From the NCBI GenBank assembly GCA_965198285.1, contig OZ240251.1, forward strand, positions 310,001-374,000: a DNA stretch of 64,000 nt. Reading direction: 5' to 3'. Positions 25,082-34,030 of the stretch are shown in pieces. This DNA is from UBA11872 sp965198285. GTDB lineage: Bacteria > Chloroflexota > UBA11872. The number at the start of each line of letters is the position of its first letter. Position 1 is the first letter of the stretch. The position numbers and the translations under genes were made by a program. A model generated the notes under the pieces. It made no database searches. It was not told the DNA's origin and saw only the letters and a list, made by a program, of their open reading frames with translations.

Positions 25082-28000
25082 CTACCGGAATCGCGAGACG
25101 ACGACGGCGTTGGCGGGGAGCGGGTAGCGGTTGCCGCGCTTTAGGTCGCGGGGGGTGGTGGCTCGGCCGCCGCGGCGGGCTGAGACTCCGGCGAAGACGC
25201 GCAGCGGGGTGCCTTTGGCGCTTACGCGTTGCACCACGTGGGCCATCCCCACTTGCCGCTGGCTGGTGTCCAGCGCGGCACTGGTGACGATCCCGACCCA
25301 GGTGCCGCGGGCGTCCACCACCGGGTCGCCTTCGCGGGCGATCGGCACACGCTCGTCGGTGATCGTGAAGCGCACGATCTGGCTGGTTCGGCGCTGCTCA
25401 CGCGCGATGAATCCGGAGCGCCCGATGAAGAACGGCTTGTAGAGCTTGACGAATCCGCCGAAGCCCGCGTCGCCTGGCGTCATGTCCAGGTCGCCACCCA
25501 GTTCGTGGCCGTACAGCGGCAACCCGGCCTCGGTACGGGTGGAATCGCGTGAGCCCAGGCCAGCCGGTCGCACGCCGTCGTCGAACCCCGCATCCAGAAT
25601 CGAGTGCCAGAGGTCGTTGGCCGCGTCGGGATGCACCAGCAGCTCGAATCCCACACGCTCGCCTGTGTAACCGGTGTGCGCCACTTCCATTTCAATGCCA
25701 GCAAGCGTGAACGACCCGACATCGAAGGCGCGCATTCCTCGCAGCCGCCGACGGGATTCATCGTCCCGCGCCAAGCGGGCCAGCACGTCGCGAGAGCACG
25801 GCCCTTGCAGCGCCAGGTCCAGGCGGCGCTGGTCAGCTTCGGCGGGCGCCTTCAGGTCGCGTAGCGTCACCTGCACCGGCGCCGTCGCCCAGGGGTCGTC
25901 GGGTTCGATCTCGTACTGCCGTTCGTTGACCCCATTCAGCCAGACCCAGTTCTTCTCGGTATTGGCCGCGTTCACCACGGCCAGGTAGCGCTCCCGCTCC
26001 AGCCGGTAAATGATCAGGTCGTCCAACGGGTGGCCTGTGGGGTCCAGCAGATAGGTGTAAGCCGCCCGACTGATTGGAAGTCTCGAGGCATTCGCGGTCG
26101 TAACCAGGTCCAGGAACTCGCCGGCGTGTTCGCCCTCGACGGCAAACACGCCCATGTGCCCCACGTCAAAGAGGCCCGCCGCCTGCCGCACGGCGGCGTG
26201 TTCCTGGGCGATACCTCCGTAATAGACCGGCATCGACCAGCCGGCAAAGGGCACCATGCGCGCACCCAGGTCGTTGCTGTGGACGTCGTGCAGCGGGGTC
26301 TGGCGAAGCGGATCGCCTTCCCGCCAGAGGCCGCCCAACAGCGCGCCCCATACGGGGCCGCGCAGCTGGACCTGAGTCAGCGGATCGCCTGCGCTTGGCG
26401 ACCAATCAAACGCGGGCCGAGCCTCGGGCTTCTCCGAGGGCAACCGGCCGGAGCGACCCAGGTAAAACGGCCGGCTCAGATCGGGCGCGGGCGGCACCGG
26501 CAGCCTGACTCGCGAGATATCGCGTGCGGCCAGTTCCGCCGCCACGGCTGCCGCGGCCTCGGCGGGATACAGCAGCGCGCAGGCGCGTTCGTCACGCGCC
26601 AGGAGCGCGGGAACTCCAGATACGTCGAGTGAGGTCACCCCTGCGCCTGCACCCAAGCGGTCGGCGCCTGCGGCACTGATCGTGATCCCCGACGTGCCGG
26701 GCCCCGATAGCGCCGCATCGGCAACAGCGATCGGTCCCACAATCTTGCGGCCTGGCTCATCCGGGTCGATCAGGGCGTATCCGTCCGCAATCGCTTGCAG
26801 CCAGTCGGCCGCGCAGGCACTCACAGCCGGATCCATCACCGCGAACAGCCGTCGGTCACGAGGCGACCGGTCCTCATCCGGTCTAACGAACAGAGTCGGA
26901 TGCGCGGTGCCGTCGGGGTCGGCAACACCCGCGTGGATGGCCTCGCCAGGCTCCAGATCGCGTATCCGCTGGTCGGCAATCTCGTCCGCGAAGGCCAGCA
27001 CGCGGCGACCGCGCAGTTCCAAAACGCCAGAGGGCTTCCGGTCGGGCTCCGCCTGCACACGTTCCGCGCGGCCTCGTCCGGCGAAGGCGGCGACCTCATC
27101 TCGGAGCTCTTGAAGGGCATTGAAGTCGATCCGGCCGCGGTAGCGGGGGGTCCGGCGTCCCGGATAGGTCAGGCCAACCATGGATTGGAAGGCGCGAGCC
27201 AGGATGTCGGCCAGCACTCGCATATCGTCGGTGGTGTAGCCGCGCTGGGTGAGCCAGGGCGTTCCCATGCGCACGCCGGTGGGCGCGGCAAAGCCCACGT
27301 CTCCGGGCAGCGAATTGCGGTTGGCCACAATGCCCAGGCTGTCGAGCATCCGTACGGCAGGCTCACCGCGCAGGTCGCCGCTGGCGCCGCTGCGCTTCAG
27401 GTCAATCACGAGCAGGTGGGTGTCGGTCCCGCCGTAGGCCAGCCCTACGCCGTGGCCCGTTAGCGCGTCGGCCAGCGCGGCCGCGTTGGCTGTTATTTGC
27501 CGCTGGGTTGCACGGAACGCCGGGGAGTCCGCGACCTTGAAGGCCACGGCCATGGCTCCGATCTTGTTGAGGTGCGGGCCGCCCTGCTCGCCCGGAAACA
27601 CGGCCCGGTCGACCCGGCGCATCAGCTGGCGCCGGTGCGACAGGATCACGGCACCGCGCGGTCCGAACAGCGTCTTGTGCGTGGTAAACGTGACGACATC
27701 CGCCAGACCCACCGGCGACGGATACTCACCCGCCACCACCATCCCGGCTGGGTGCGAGATGTCGGCCAGCAGGTAGGCGCCCACCTCGTCGGCGATGGCG
27801 CGAAACCGCTCCCAATCCGGCGCCCAGGGGTATGACGTGTAACCCGCCACGATGATGCGTGGACGGTCGCGCCGCGCGATTTCAGCAATCTGGTCGTAGT
27901 CCAGCCGGCCGTCAACATCGGCGATGCTGTAACTGGATGACCGGAACCGGCGGCCTGAGCGGTTGACCGACGCGCCGTGGCTCAGGTGCCCGCCGTGGGC

Positions 28001-28486
28001 CAGCGCCAGCCCGAGAATCGTGTCGTCAGGTTCCAGCAGCGCTTCGTAGACGGCGTTGTTGGCGGCCGCGCCGGAGAGCGCCTGCACGTTGACGTACAGG
28101 CCGTCGGCTGGAACGCGTGCGTTGGCAAAGAGGGCCGCGCAGCGCCGCTGGGCCAGCGACTCAACCAGGTTCGTGTAGTCGTTGCCGCGGTAGTAGCGGC
28201 GGTCGCCGTAGCGCCGGAAGCGCGCCAGTTGCCCGGACGTATCAGCCAGGCGCTCCGGCAGGTCTCGCCGCATTGGCCCGGAGGGGTACCCCTCGGCATA
28301 GATGCTGGTCAGGGGCGACCCCAACGCGGCCCGCACCGGGGCCGGCGTCAGGCTCTCGGACGGAATCAGGATCAGCTTGTCGCGCTGGCGGCGGTGTTCC
28401 TGCGCAATCAGGTCCGCCACCAACGGATCGACGTCGTCGAGGTCCTGGTCGAAAACGAGATCAGCGTAGGTCGGATTAGCGGTCAT
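25082..28486 (-). CDS. Fusion of serine hydroxymethyltransferase and aminomethyltransferase (GlyA-GcvT)
   Basis: 1134 residues. Residues 1-440 are serine hydroxymethyltransferase: ILIPSESLTPAPVRAALG, and the PLP lysine in TFTTHK271TLFGPRGAV. Residues 729-1134 are glycine-cleavage T protein: DLGARMVPFAGWSMPV, FDVGHMGVFAVEG, HTGYTGERVGFELLV, EAGLPLYGHEL. Both halves use tetrahydrofolate one-carbon units with glycine, so channelling of 5,10-methylene-THF or glycine is plausible. Residues 450-728 form a middle region with no domain I can name (LYPAEAAAAVAAELAARDISRV). No gcvH or gcvP adjoins. A domain order with a long insert is unusual compared with separate glyA and gcvT. The 144 bases upstream show no glycine riboswitch. 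Confidence 0.9.
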   Translation of the reverse strand: MTANPTYADLVFDQDLDDVDPLVADLIAQEHRRQRDKLILIPSESLTPAPVRAALGSPLTSIYAEGYPSGPMRRDLPERLADTSGQLARFRRYGDRRYYRGNDYTNLVESLAQRRCAALFANARVPADGLYVNVQALSGAAANNAVYEALLEPDDTILGLALAHGGHLSHGASVNRSGRRFRSSSYSIADVDGRLDYDQIAEIARRDRPRIIVAGYTSYPWAPDWERFRAIADEVGAYLLADISHPAGMVVAGEYPSPVGLADVVTFTTHKTLFGPRGAVILSHRRQLMRRVDRAVFPGEQGGPHLNKIGAMAVAFKVADSPAFRATQRQITANAAALADALTGHGVGLAYGGTDTHLLVIDLKRSGASGDLRGEPAVRMLDSLGIVANRNSLPGDVGFAAPTGVRMGTPWLTQRGYTTDDMRVLADILARAFQSMVGLTYPGRRTPRYRGRIDFNALQELRDEVAAFAGRGRAERVQAEPDRKPSGVLELRGRRVLAFADEIADQRIRDLEPGEAIHAGVADPDGTAHPTLFVRPDEDRSPRDRRLFAVMDPAVSACAADWLQAIADGYALIDPDEPGRKIVGPIAVADAALSGPGTSGITISAAGADRLGAGAGVTSLDVSGVPALLARDERACALLYPAEAAAAVAAELAARDISRVRLPVPPAPDLSRPFYLGRSGRLPSEKPEARPAFDWSPSAGDPLTQVQLRGPVWGALLGGLWREGDPLRQTPLHDVHSNDLGARMVPFAGWSMPVYYGGIAQEHAAVRQAAGLFDVGHMGVFAVEGEHAGEFLDLVTTANASRLPISRAAYTYLLDPTGHPLDDLIIYRLERERYLAVVNAANTEKNWVWLNGVNERQYEIEPDDPWATAPVQVTLRDLKAPAEADQRRLDLALQGPCSRDVLARLARDDESRRRLRGMRAFDVGSFTLAGIEMEVAHTGYTGERVGFELLVHPDAANDLWHSILDAGFDDGVRPAGLGSRDSTRTEAGLPLYGHELGGDLDMTPGDAGFGGFVKLYKPFFIGRSGFIAREQRRTSQIVRFTITDERVPIAREGDPVVDARGTWVGIVTSAALDTSQRQVGMAHVVQRVSAKGTPLRVFAGVSARRGGRATTPRDLKRGNRYPLPANAVVVSRFR

Positions 28487-28630
28487 CGGAGTGTCTGAGA
28501 GCTCAGCGATCCCAGCTTACGGCCAAGTTCGGGTGACGAGCGTGGCGTGGCGCACCGATAAGACAGTGGGTCTACTAGCGTTCGCACATAAGGATGGCTT
28601 GACGGGCGGCGGTCTGGATAGGCCTTGCAG

Positions 28631-29335
28631 CTACCGCTGGACCCGGCGTCCTTCGCGGAGCGCGCGGGAGCGTGCCTGCTGCATGGTTTCGCGGACCCTG
28701 CCGCCGAAACGCTCCTCCAGCCAGGGGTCGCCACGGACGTGGTAGCCAGCGCGTTCCCAGAAGCCCGGTTCTTCGTGATCCATGAACTCCAGGCCCCGCA
28801 CCCACTTGGCGCTCTTCCAGAAGTAGAGGCTGGGCAGCACCAGGCGCAGCGGCCCACCGTGCTCGTGCGTCAGCGGAGCGCCGTCGTGCTTGACCGCGAA
28901 CAGCACGTCGTCCTGGACCAGTTCCGACAGCGCCAGGTTGGCCGTGTAGTTCGGGTCGGCATGCACCATTACGAACGTGGCTTCGGGCAGCGGTTTCACC
29001 CGCGACAGCACCTCGCGGACGTGAATGCCCCGCCAGCGGTTGTCGTAGCGGCTCCAGTGGGTCACGCAGTGGATGTCAGACGTGATCTCGACCTGGGGCA
29101 GTGAGGTGAACTCGTCCCACGACCAGCGCATGTCCTCTTCCACAAGACCGGTGACGCGGAAGTCCCACTTCGTCATGTCGTAGGCGCGCGGCTCCATGTA
29201 GTGCAGCACGGGCCACTTCTCGGTCAGGCGCTGCTCCGGCGGCAGCCGAGGGTGGCGTAGGTCGAGTGGCCGCGGCGTCACGTCGGGAACGTCGGCTACC
29301 GGCTTAGATTGCCCGCGCAGGAATCGGTTGAACAT
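28631..29335 (-). CDS. Sulfite-oxidase-like molybdopterin oxidoreductase
   Basis: 234 residues, no signal peptide or twin-arginine. The molybdenum-ligand cysteine is in SDIHCVTHWSRYDNRW, the hallmark of sulfite-oxidase/YedY-like domains; also VTGLVEEDMRWSWDEFTSLP and EHGGPLRLVLPSLYFWKSAKW. A cytoplasmic single-domain type whose electron donor is unknown. Stands alone with its own upstream gap of about 70 bases to the beta-lactamase-like gene. Confidence 0.88.
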   Translation of the reverse strand: MFNRFLRGQSKPVADVPDVTPRPLDLRHPRLPPEQRLTEKWPVLHYMEPRAYDMTKWDFRVTGLVEEDMRWSWDEFTSLPQVEITSDIHCVTHWSRYDNRWRGIHVREVLSRVKPLPEATFVMVHADPNYTANLALSELVQDDVLFAVKHDGAPLTHEHGGPLRLVLPSLYFWKSAKWVRGLEFMDHEEPGFWERAGYHVRGDPWLEERFGGRVRETMQQARSRALREGRRVQR

Positions 29336-29406
29336 ACGGTTTGGGTCTTGACACCTTCTATCTTGACCGTACGCGCCTCTGGGACATGGCGCAACCGCAG
29401 GGCCCG

Positions 29407-30981
29407 TTAGCCGGAAGGGGCGCCGCCCTCAATAACTGGCGGATCGACCGCGTTGACGATCATGCGGGCCAGGTCAGCGATGGCTTCCGCTGACCGCCGG
29501 CGATCGGGCGTGCGATCAACCAGGGCCACTAGCGTGACCGGACCCATGGCGGTGTAGACAACGCCGGCGTCGTTGGCGGCGTCGGCGAAGTCGCCGGTCT
29601 TGTGCGCCACGGGATGTTGACGCAGCCAGCGGGGAATGCGGTCGGTGCGCCTCTCGCTGAGCAGCTGCTCGCGCATGGCTTGCATGTCGCCTAGGGAAGG
29701 ACGCCAAACGCCTGGGCGCAGGCCGACGATGCGCTCCAGCACGCCGGCCATCTCGCGAGCCGTTGTGACGGGCTCGCGCGTGTTCACCTTGGTGACGCGC
29801 AGACCTTCGCGGCGAAGGTCGAAGTCGATGTTTTGGTAGCCCAGACGGTCGCCGAGCAGGATGGCGGCCGCGTTGTCGCTGACGCTGAGGGCGCGGGCCA
29901 GGGCCGCGCCCACCTCGATTTGCTCGCCCGGTTGGAGACTGACGGGCGGGTCGGCGCGTTCCAGCACCGTCTCGTCCATGGTCAAGGGTTCGCCGAAGGA
30001 CAGCAGCCCCGCGGCGCGGCGTCGATAGGCCTCGCGGAGCAGCAAGATCTTCCACACGCTGAGCGTGCGCATCTTGCGGTCGGCCTGGATGGCGACCAGC
30101 GGGCGGTTCGCGCCCGCGTTGGCGGCGTAGACGGCCCACGTGCCTGGCTCCGTCCGAATCCGGGCGCGGACCGCGGCTGTGAGGCGCTCGTGAATAGTCC
30201 GTCCGGCGGCGTTCAGTAGCGCGTCCCGGCTGGAAACGGGCGTGGCGCGGTCGCTGGTGACCAGTCCCAGTTCGACCAGCAGTTGACCCACGGGCCGCAC
30301 CCGCACGGTTGGAGTCTCGACGGTCCGCTCCAGCACACCGCGCTGGAAACGCTGCACGATGTTCTGGGCAAAGCGTTCCGGGCGCGACATCGGCAGCCCG
30401 AAGCGCCGGAGGGCCTGCGTGTGATCCCAGCTGAGGAAACGGGCGGGCGCGGGGTTGGCGTAGTAGGCGGCTCGTATGGGGTCGTCGGTTAGCCAGGCCA
30501 GGCGCGCGTCCGCGTTGGCCCTGGTCGCCACGGGCATCGGCACCTGGCGCTCGGCGCGCAGCCAGGACGCATAGCCAGCAGCGTCAAGCAGGTCCAGCAC
30601 GTTGGCTGGCGACAGGTCCACACTATGAAACGGCGACTGGATGCCCCCGTGGCTGAAGAGCTGGATCGCCAGCCCGCCGCGCGCATACGGCAGGCTGATC
30701 GGATATCCGAGAACGTCCGGCCCACCAGATCGACGGTAAACGTCCCACCAAGGTCGCCGGCCATTAAAGACGGCAAAACCCGCGTCCGGCTCAGGCGATG
30801 CCTGGCGAAAGTGGTGACCGTTTTCGATGGCGAAGTCCGACGGCAAGTCGGCTTCGGACAGGCCGGGCCCGACGAATGGCGCGGTTGCCAACGCGCCCCC
30901 GGCCATGCGCGCAAAGGCTCGCCGTCCCAGCAGGATCGTAGCGCCGGACCGGCGCCGACGCGGGGCGTTGTGCGCGGACAT
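29407..30981 (-). CDS. Exported class A beta-lactamase-fold protein with N-terminal Chloroflexota module
   Basis: 524 residues. The start has paired arginines and LGRRAFARMAGGALATAPFVG, a twin-arginine-like export signal. Residues 65-235 match the module in the secreted protein at 19959-21284 (DVYRRSGGPDVLGYPIS, LAWLTDDPIRAAYYAN, GLPMSRPERFAQNIVQRFQR). Residues 265-515 carry all three active-site boxes of class A beta-lactamases and related serine peptidases: Ser308-V-W-Lys311, Ser368-Asp-Asn370, Lys461-Thr-Gly463. The general-base glutamate of the omega loop is not obvious, so true penicillinase activity is uncertain. Five bases downstream of the lipoprotein gene, cotranscribed. Confidence 0.82.
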   Translation of the reverse strand: MSAHNAPRRRRSGATILLGRRAFARMAGGALATAPFVGPGLSEADLPSDFAIENGHHFRQASPEPDAGFAVFNGRRPWWDVYRRSGGPDVLGYPISLPYARGGLAIQLFSHGGIQSPFHSVDLSPANVLDLLDAAGYASWLRAERQVPMPVATRANADARLAWLTDDPIRAAYYANPAPARFLSWDHTQALRRFGLPMSRPERFAQNIVQRFQRGVLERTVETPTVRVRPVGQLLVELGLVTSDRATPVSSRDALLNAAGRTIHERLTAAVRARIRTEPGTWAVYAANAGANRPLVAIQADRKMRTLSVWKILLLREAYRRRAAGLLSFGEPLTMDETVLERADPPVSLQPGEQIEVGAALARALSVSDNAAAILLGDRLGYQNIDFDLRREGLRVTKVNTREPVTTAREMAGVLERIVGLRPGVWRPSLGDMQAMREQLLSERRTDRIPRWLRQHPVAHKTGDFADAANDAGVVYTAMGPVTLVALVDRTPDRRRSAEAIADLARMIVNAVDPPVIEGGAPSG

Positions 30982-30986
30982 GCGCG

Positions 30987-32861
30987 TCAGCCGACGGCGA
31001 CGGGATTACTGCCAAATGTGGCCAGCGGCTGTCCCAGCCCCGGCGCCGCGTCCGCCATGGAGACGCCCTCGGCCCCCAGCGGATCGTCCCGTTCATGCAC
31101 GAACGACGTGACCCGGAACCGTAGCGCGTCCAGCCCGCGCTCCAGTTCCAGCGCGGGCACCAGCAGGATCACGCGCACCCCGTCCACAAAGGCCACGGCA
31201 CCAGTGGGCGCGGCGGCGCCCGGGGTTAGCGCGGTGCGCTTTTGCAGACGCCAGGCTGGCGTGGCGTCCGGGCGGTAGATCAACTCGAACCACGTGTCGG
31301 TGGCCTGAAAGAGGTCGAACTCGCCAACCTGCGGTGTCCAGTCGTCCGACGCGGCATCGGTTGCCTGCAGAGCGAAGGCAATCTGAAAGCCGAGATTGCT
31401 GTCAGCCCGCGGCAGCGGGTCCGCCAGATCGACCAAAAAGGCCGCGTAGGTTCCTTCGGCGTTCGAGGACGGCACGGACGCCGCAGCGAACCAGACGCTG
31501 CGGAGCAGGTCCAAGTCGGCCGCCGTCAGGTCCGTAGCTCCGCTGGCGATGCGCCGGATGTCGGCGAAGGCGAACCCGTTGACCGGTGAGAGGTCGTGGA
31601 TGGAAAAGTAGTCGGCGCTTCGGTCGATGTGGTAGAGGGCGCGTTCATCGGTCGGAACGATCGAAAGCGTGCGCTCAACGGCCTGCGTCCCGAGCACGAC
31701 GGCCCCGTCGGCCACCTGAGCCGCCAGCCGATCGCCGGTTCGATAGCGCCAGGTCCCTTCGTCCTCGCCCCGCACGAGCACGAGCGGTATGTCCTGGCCG
31801 GCGCCCGCCCGCAGGTCGAGCCTACCGATGCGGTCGGGAACCAGCCTGGCGTCGCCGTCGGCTCGAACCAGCCGAAGTTCGGACGCACCGTCGCCGCCCA
31901 GGTTCACAAGGCGACAGCCCGTTCGCAGCATGAGCGCCCCGGCCGGAACGTCAACCCGCGGAGGGCAGATGGTGGCAATGAGCGGCGCGGCGGATTCACC
32001 GGCGCCCCCGCCCGCGCGCGGCAGTTCCAGCTGGTAGTCCTCAATCTCGCCCGCCTGCCAGCGCCCGCCACCGTCCCAGGCGTCGCCCACGATGCGCTCG
32101 CGCGTCAGCGCTACCCGCATCCAGGCGCCGTCCGGCAACCGGCTGGTGGTGCCCAGCGCGAACGGTTGCGTACGAACCCGCCGGGAGGTTCCCGGCGCCA
32201 GATTGACCGTCTGGTTCCGGACAGCCCACTCGGGCGTCGTGTCCTCACCCACGCTCCAACGGCCGTCCATATTCATGTCGACTAGGACGTTGAGATAGCG
32301 GGGGCCTCGGGATGCGTCCGCTGTAAGCGCCACGATCACGTCCAGCGTGGCCTGCGCGGGCACCTGGTCCAGAGCCAGGGTCAGGGCGGCCACGCCGTCG
32401 TCGCCGTCGTCGCCGTTGATCAGGTTCGGCACGCCGTCGGGATCGGCCCGGTCGTCCGCTCCGGCCTCGGCCGTCACGGATTCGCCCAGGCGGTCGGGTC
32501 CCGGCATCAGCACGTGGGCACCTGGGTTGGCGCTGCTGCGCGTATCGAGGCGGGTTGGGAAACGTCCGATGACGCGGGTGCCCCGGTAGCCTGCCGGCGC
32601 GCCGTCAGGCGCGTCGCCGAAATCGGCGGCAAAAGCGGGCGGGGCCGTGGGGCTGGCCGCAGCCGTGACCGCGGCCGTGGGCACCTGGGTGAGCGCCGGC
32701 GCGGCGTCCGCCGTTGGGGTGGCAGGCGGACCGGTGGGCACCTGGGCCGGCGCCGCATCCTCCGCCGGTTCGCAGCCCAGCAACGCCAGTACGGCGACAA
32801 CCAGCACGGCAGCGAGGCGGCGGGCGGTGGCGGGCATGGGGCGGGGGTGTGGGGCGTTCAA
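30987..32861 (-). CDS. Surface lipoprotein with GEVED-like domain
   Basis: 624 residues. A lipoprotein signal ends at ALLGC (about residue 30), followed by a Thr/Pro/Ala linker and FGDAPDGAPAGYRGTRV...GEIEDYQLELP (residues about 82-280), a GEVED-like module of cell-surface proteins. The rest (300-600) is beta-rich with a region YFSIHDLSPVNGFAFADIRRI. Probably anchored outside the membrane; function unknown. First gene of a two-gene operon with the beta-lactamase-like gene. Confidence 0.78.
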   Translation of the reverse strand: MNAPHPRPMPATARRLAAVLVVAVLALLGCEPAEDAAPAQVPTGPPATPTADAAPALTQVPTAAVTAAASPTAPPAFAADFGDAPDGAPAGYRGTRVIGRFPTRLDTRSSANPGAHVLMPGPDRLGESVTAEAGADDRADPDGVPNLINGDDGDDGVAALTLALDQVPAQATLDVIVALTADASRGPRYLNVLVDMNMDGRWSVGEDTTPEWAVRNQTVNLAPGTSRRVRTQPFALGTTSRLPDGAWMRVALTRERIVGDAWDGGGRWQAGEIEDYQLELPRAGGGAGESAAPLIATICPPRVDVPAGALMLRTGCRLVNLGGDGASELRLVRADGDARLVPDRIGRLDLRAGAGQDIPLVLVRGEDEGTWRYRTGDRLAAQVADGAVVLGTQAVERTLSIVPTDERALYHIDRSADYFSIHDLSPVNGFAFADIRRIASGATDLTAADLDLLRSVWFAAASVPSSNAEGTYAAFLVDLADPLPRADSNLGFQIAFALQATDAASDDWTPQVGEFDLFQATDTWFELIYRPDATPAWRLQKRTALTPGAAAPTGAVAFVDGVRVILLVPALELERGLDALRFRVTSFVHERDDPLGAEGVSMADAAPGLGQPLATFGSNPVAVG

Positions 32862-32903
32862 GTCAGGCTATCCGACCCGGCGGGGGTGGGGCGTTGCAGG
32901 AGT

Positions 32904-32981
32904 GCCTCGCGCGCAATAAGAGTTTTTTCCAAAAAACTCTTGAGGCGCGGCGGGGTGCATTTTGGCGGGGTTTTGGGGGCG
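32904..32981. repeat. A/T-core hairpin followed by the TTTTGGCGG motif
   Basis: An 11-base stem AAGAGTTTTTT (32918-32928) pairs with AAAAAACTCTT (32931-32941) around a CC loop; GCGC blocks outside extend it. It is followed by GCATTTTGGCGGGGTTTTGG, nearly the same as the sequence that follows the two long hairpin elements. Could double as a bidirectional terminator. Confidence 0.6.
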
Positions 32982-33000
32982 AGGTGCGAGGGGTGGATGC

Positions 33001-33045
33001 TCCTTCGGCAAGCTCAGGGCAGGCTCCTTCGGCAGGCCGAGGGCG
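33001..33045. repeat. Dispersed repeat, two partial copies
   Basis: CCTTCGGCAAGCTCAGGGC followed directly by a second, degenerate unit CCTTCGGCAGGCCGAGGGC. Same family as the copies at 6708, 33826, 39380 and 39982. Confidence 0.6.
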
Positions 33046-33109
33046 GGGTCTGGGTGCACGGGGGAATGGCAGATGGGTTGTGGCGGGGGTTTTCCGGGCG
33101 TGGGGCGGC

Positions 33110-33200
33110 GGTTTGTGGGGGTACTCGCGCCCCGGCAGCCCGAACCCCCAGTGGGGGTTCGGGCTGCCGGGGCGCGAGCTTTGGCGGATTTTGGGGGGCT
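33110..33200. repeat. Long hairpin element, copy 2
   Basis: Perfect 26-base inverted repeat: left arm 33124-33149, right arm 33153-33178, loop AGT. Flanked by TTTGTGGGGG on the left and CTTTGGCGGATTTTGGGG on the right, matching copy 1 at 7325-7420 in opposite orientation, although the stem bases themselves differ. Confidence 0.75.
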
Positions 33201-33679
33201 GATTCAGGGCGCGTGGATAGCTGGTTTTGAAGTGTTCGACCTGGCGAATGGGTGCGTGGTTCGAGGGGGTGGCGACGGATTCGGAAGGACGGCGAGCTCG
33301 GGATGCCTGCACGACCGGGGGTGGCTTGACTGGTTCGCGGTGAGTGGCGGCAGGAGCGGGAGACAGTATCGGGGCGGAGCAGGCGACGAGCATCGGGAAT
33401 CCGGTTGCGAGGCTTACACAGAGAGAGTACAATATCCGGGGCAGGTGGCAAGTGGGTGGTGGATTTCGACGAGCCGCGCAGAGCGGGGCGGGGGCGGACG
33501 GCGGGGGGATGGCGAGCTTGGGATGCGGGGGTGAACGGGCTGTGGTTCGACAGCCTCACCAGGAAGGCCGGTGTGGGCTCGGCCTGTTGGGTGCTGCCGG
33601 GTCCGGGCTGGAGACTCCGGGATGACGTGGGAGACGTGGCATGTGGCTGTTGGATCGAGGGTAGCGGCGAGGCGGGGCC

Positions 33680-33790
33680 TGGGATAGCGAATGTCGGCGA
33701 TGACGTCAATGGCAGCAATGCGGGCAATGCATGCGTTGGTGGCATTGCGGGCAAAGCTGGCAGGGATTGCGGTCTCCGCGAGGCGGCTAG
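33680..33790 (+). repeat. Degenerate inverted copy of the 6.54-6.66 kb segment
   Basis: About 105 bases align without gaps to the reverse complement of 6540-6660, at a visibly high but imperfect identity, including GCGTTGGTGGCATTGCGGGC versus GCGTTGCTGGCGGTGCGGGC. Read from the ATG at 33702 it gives a helical stretch similar to the small protein at 6387-6635, but it stops soon after. Confidence 0.6.
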
Positions 33791-33825
33791 GGACAGGCGG
33801 GTGTGATTCGACGGGCTCTCCCCGT

Positions 33826-33965
33826 TGACGGGCTCAGGGCAGGCTCTTCGGCAAGCTCCGGGCGGGTTCACCAGGAGCGAGGGGTCCGGGATTCAGTGTG
33901 CGTTGCAGATTGCTCGGGCGGCTTCGTTACTGACGGATTGCGGTTCGACAAGCTCACCACGAACG
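33826..33965. repeat. Dispersed repeats of the GACAAGCTC family
   Basis: Two units: GGGCTCAGGGCAGGCTCTTC with a trailing variant (33826-33870), and GGTTCGACAAGCTCACCACG (33943 onward). The second type is the same family as the GTTCGTGGTGAGCC stretch at 42-55. Confidence 0.55.
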
Positions 33966-34030
33966 GAAGCGGGCTGGGCATGAACAGGGACAACGCAGCC
34001 GGCTGAGACAGCTGACCCATCGCTATATCG

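Larger units (their letters stand above)
32862..34030. other. Repeat-rich noncoding interval (about 1.2 kb)
   Basis: No credible gene on either strand. It holds a T/A-loop hairpin (32904-32957), dispersed repeats (33001-33045, 33545-33570, 33826-33870, 33943-33965), a long hairpin element (33110-33200), and a degenerate copy of a segment from 6.54-6.66 kb (33680-33785). The composition is G-rich on the plus strand throughout. Confidence 0.7.

Noticed and set aside
28487..28630. Glycine riboswitch ahead of the SHMT-GcvT fusion
   Set aside because: Only 144 bases and none of the conserved aptamer blocks could be found.
33405..34006. Several 60-280 codon frames in the 33-34 kb interval on both strands
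   Set aside because: They run through dispersed repeats and hairpins, with no start signals or domain matches.
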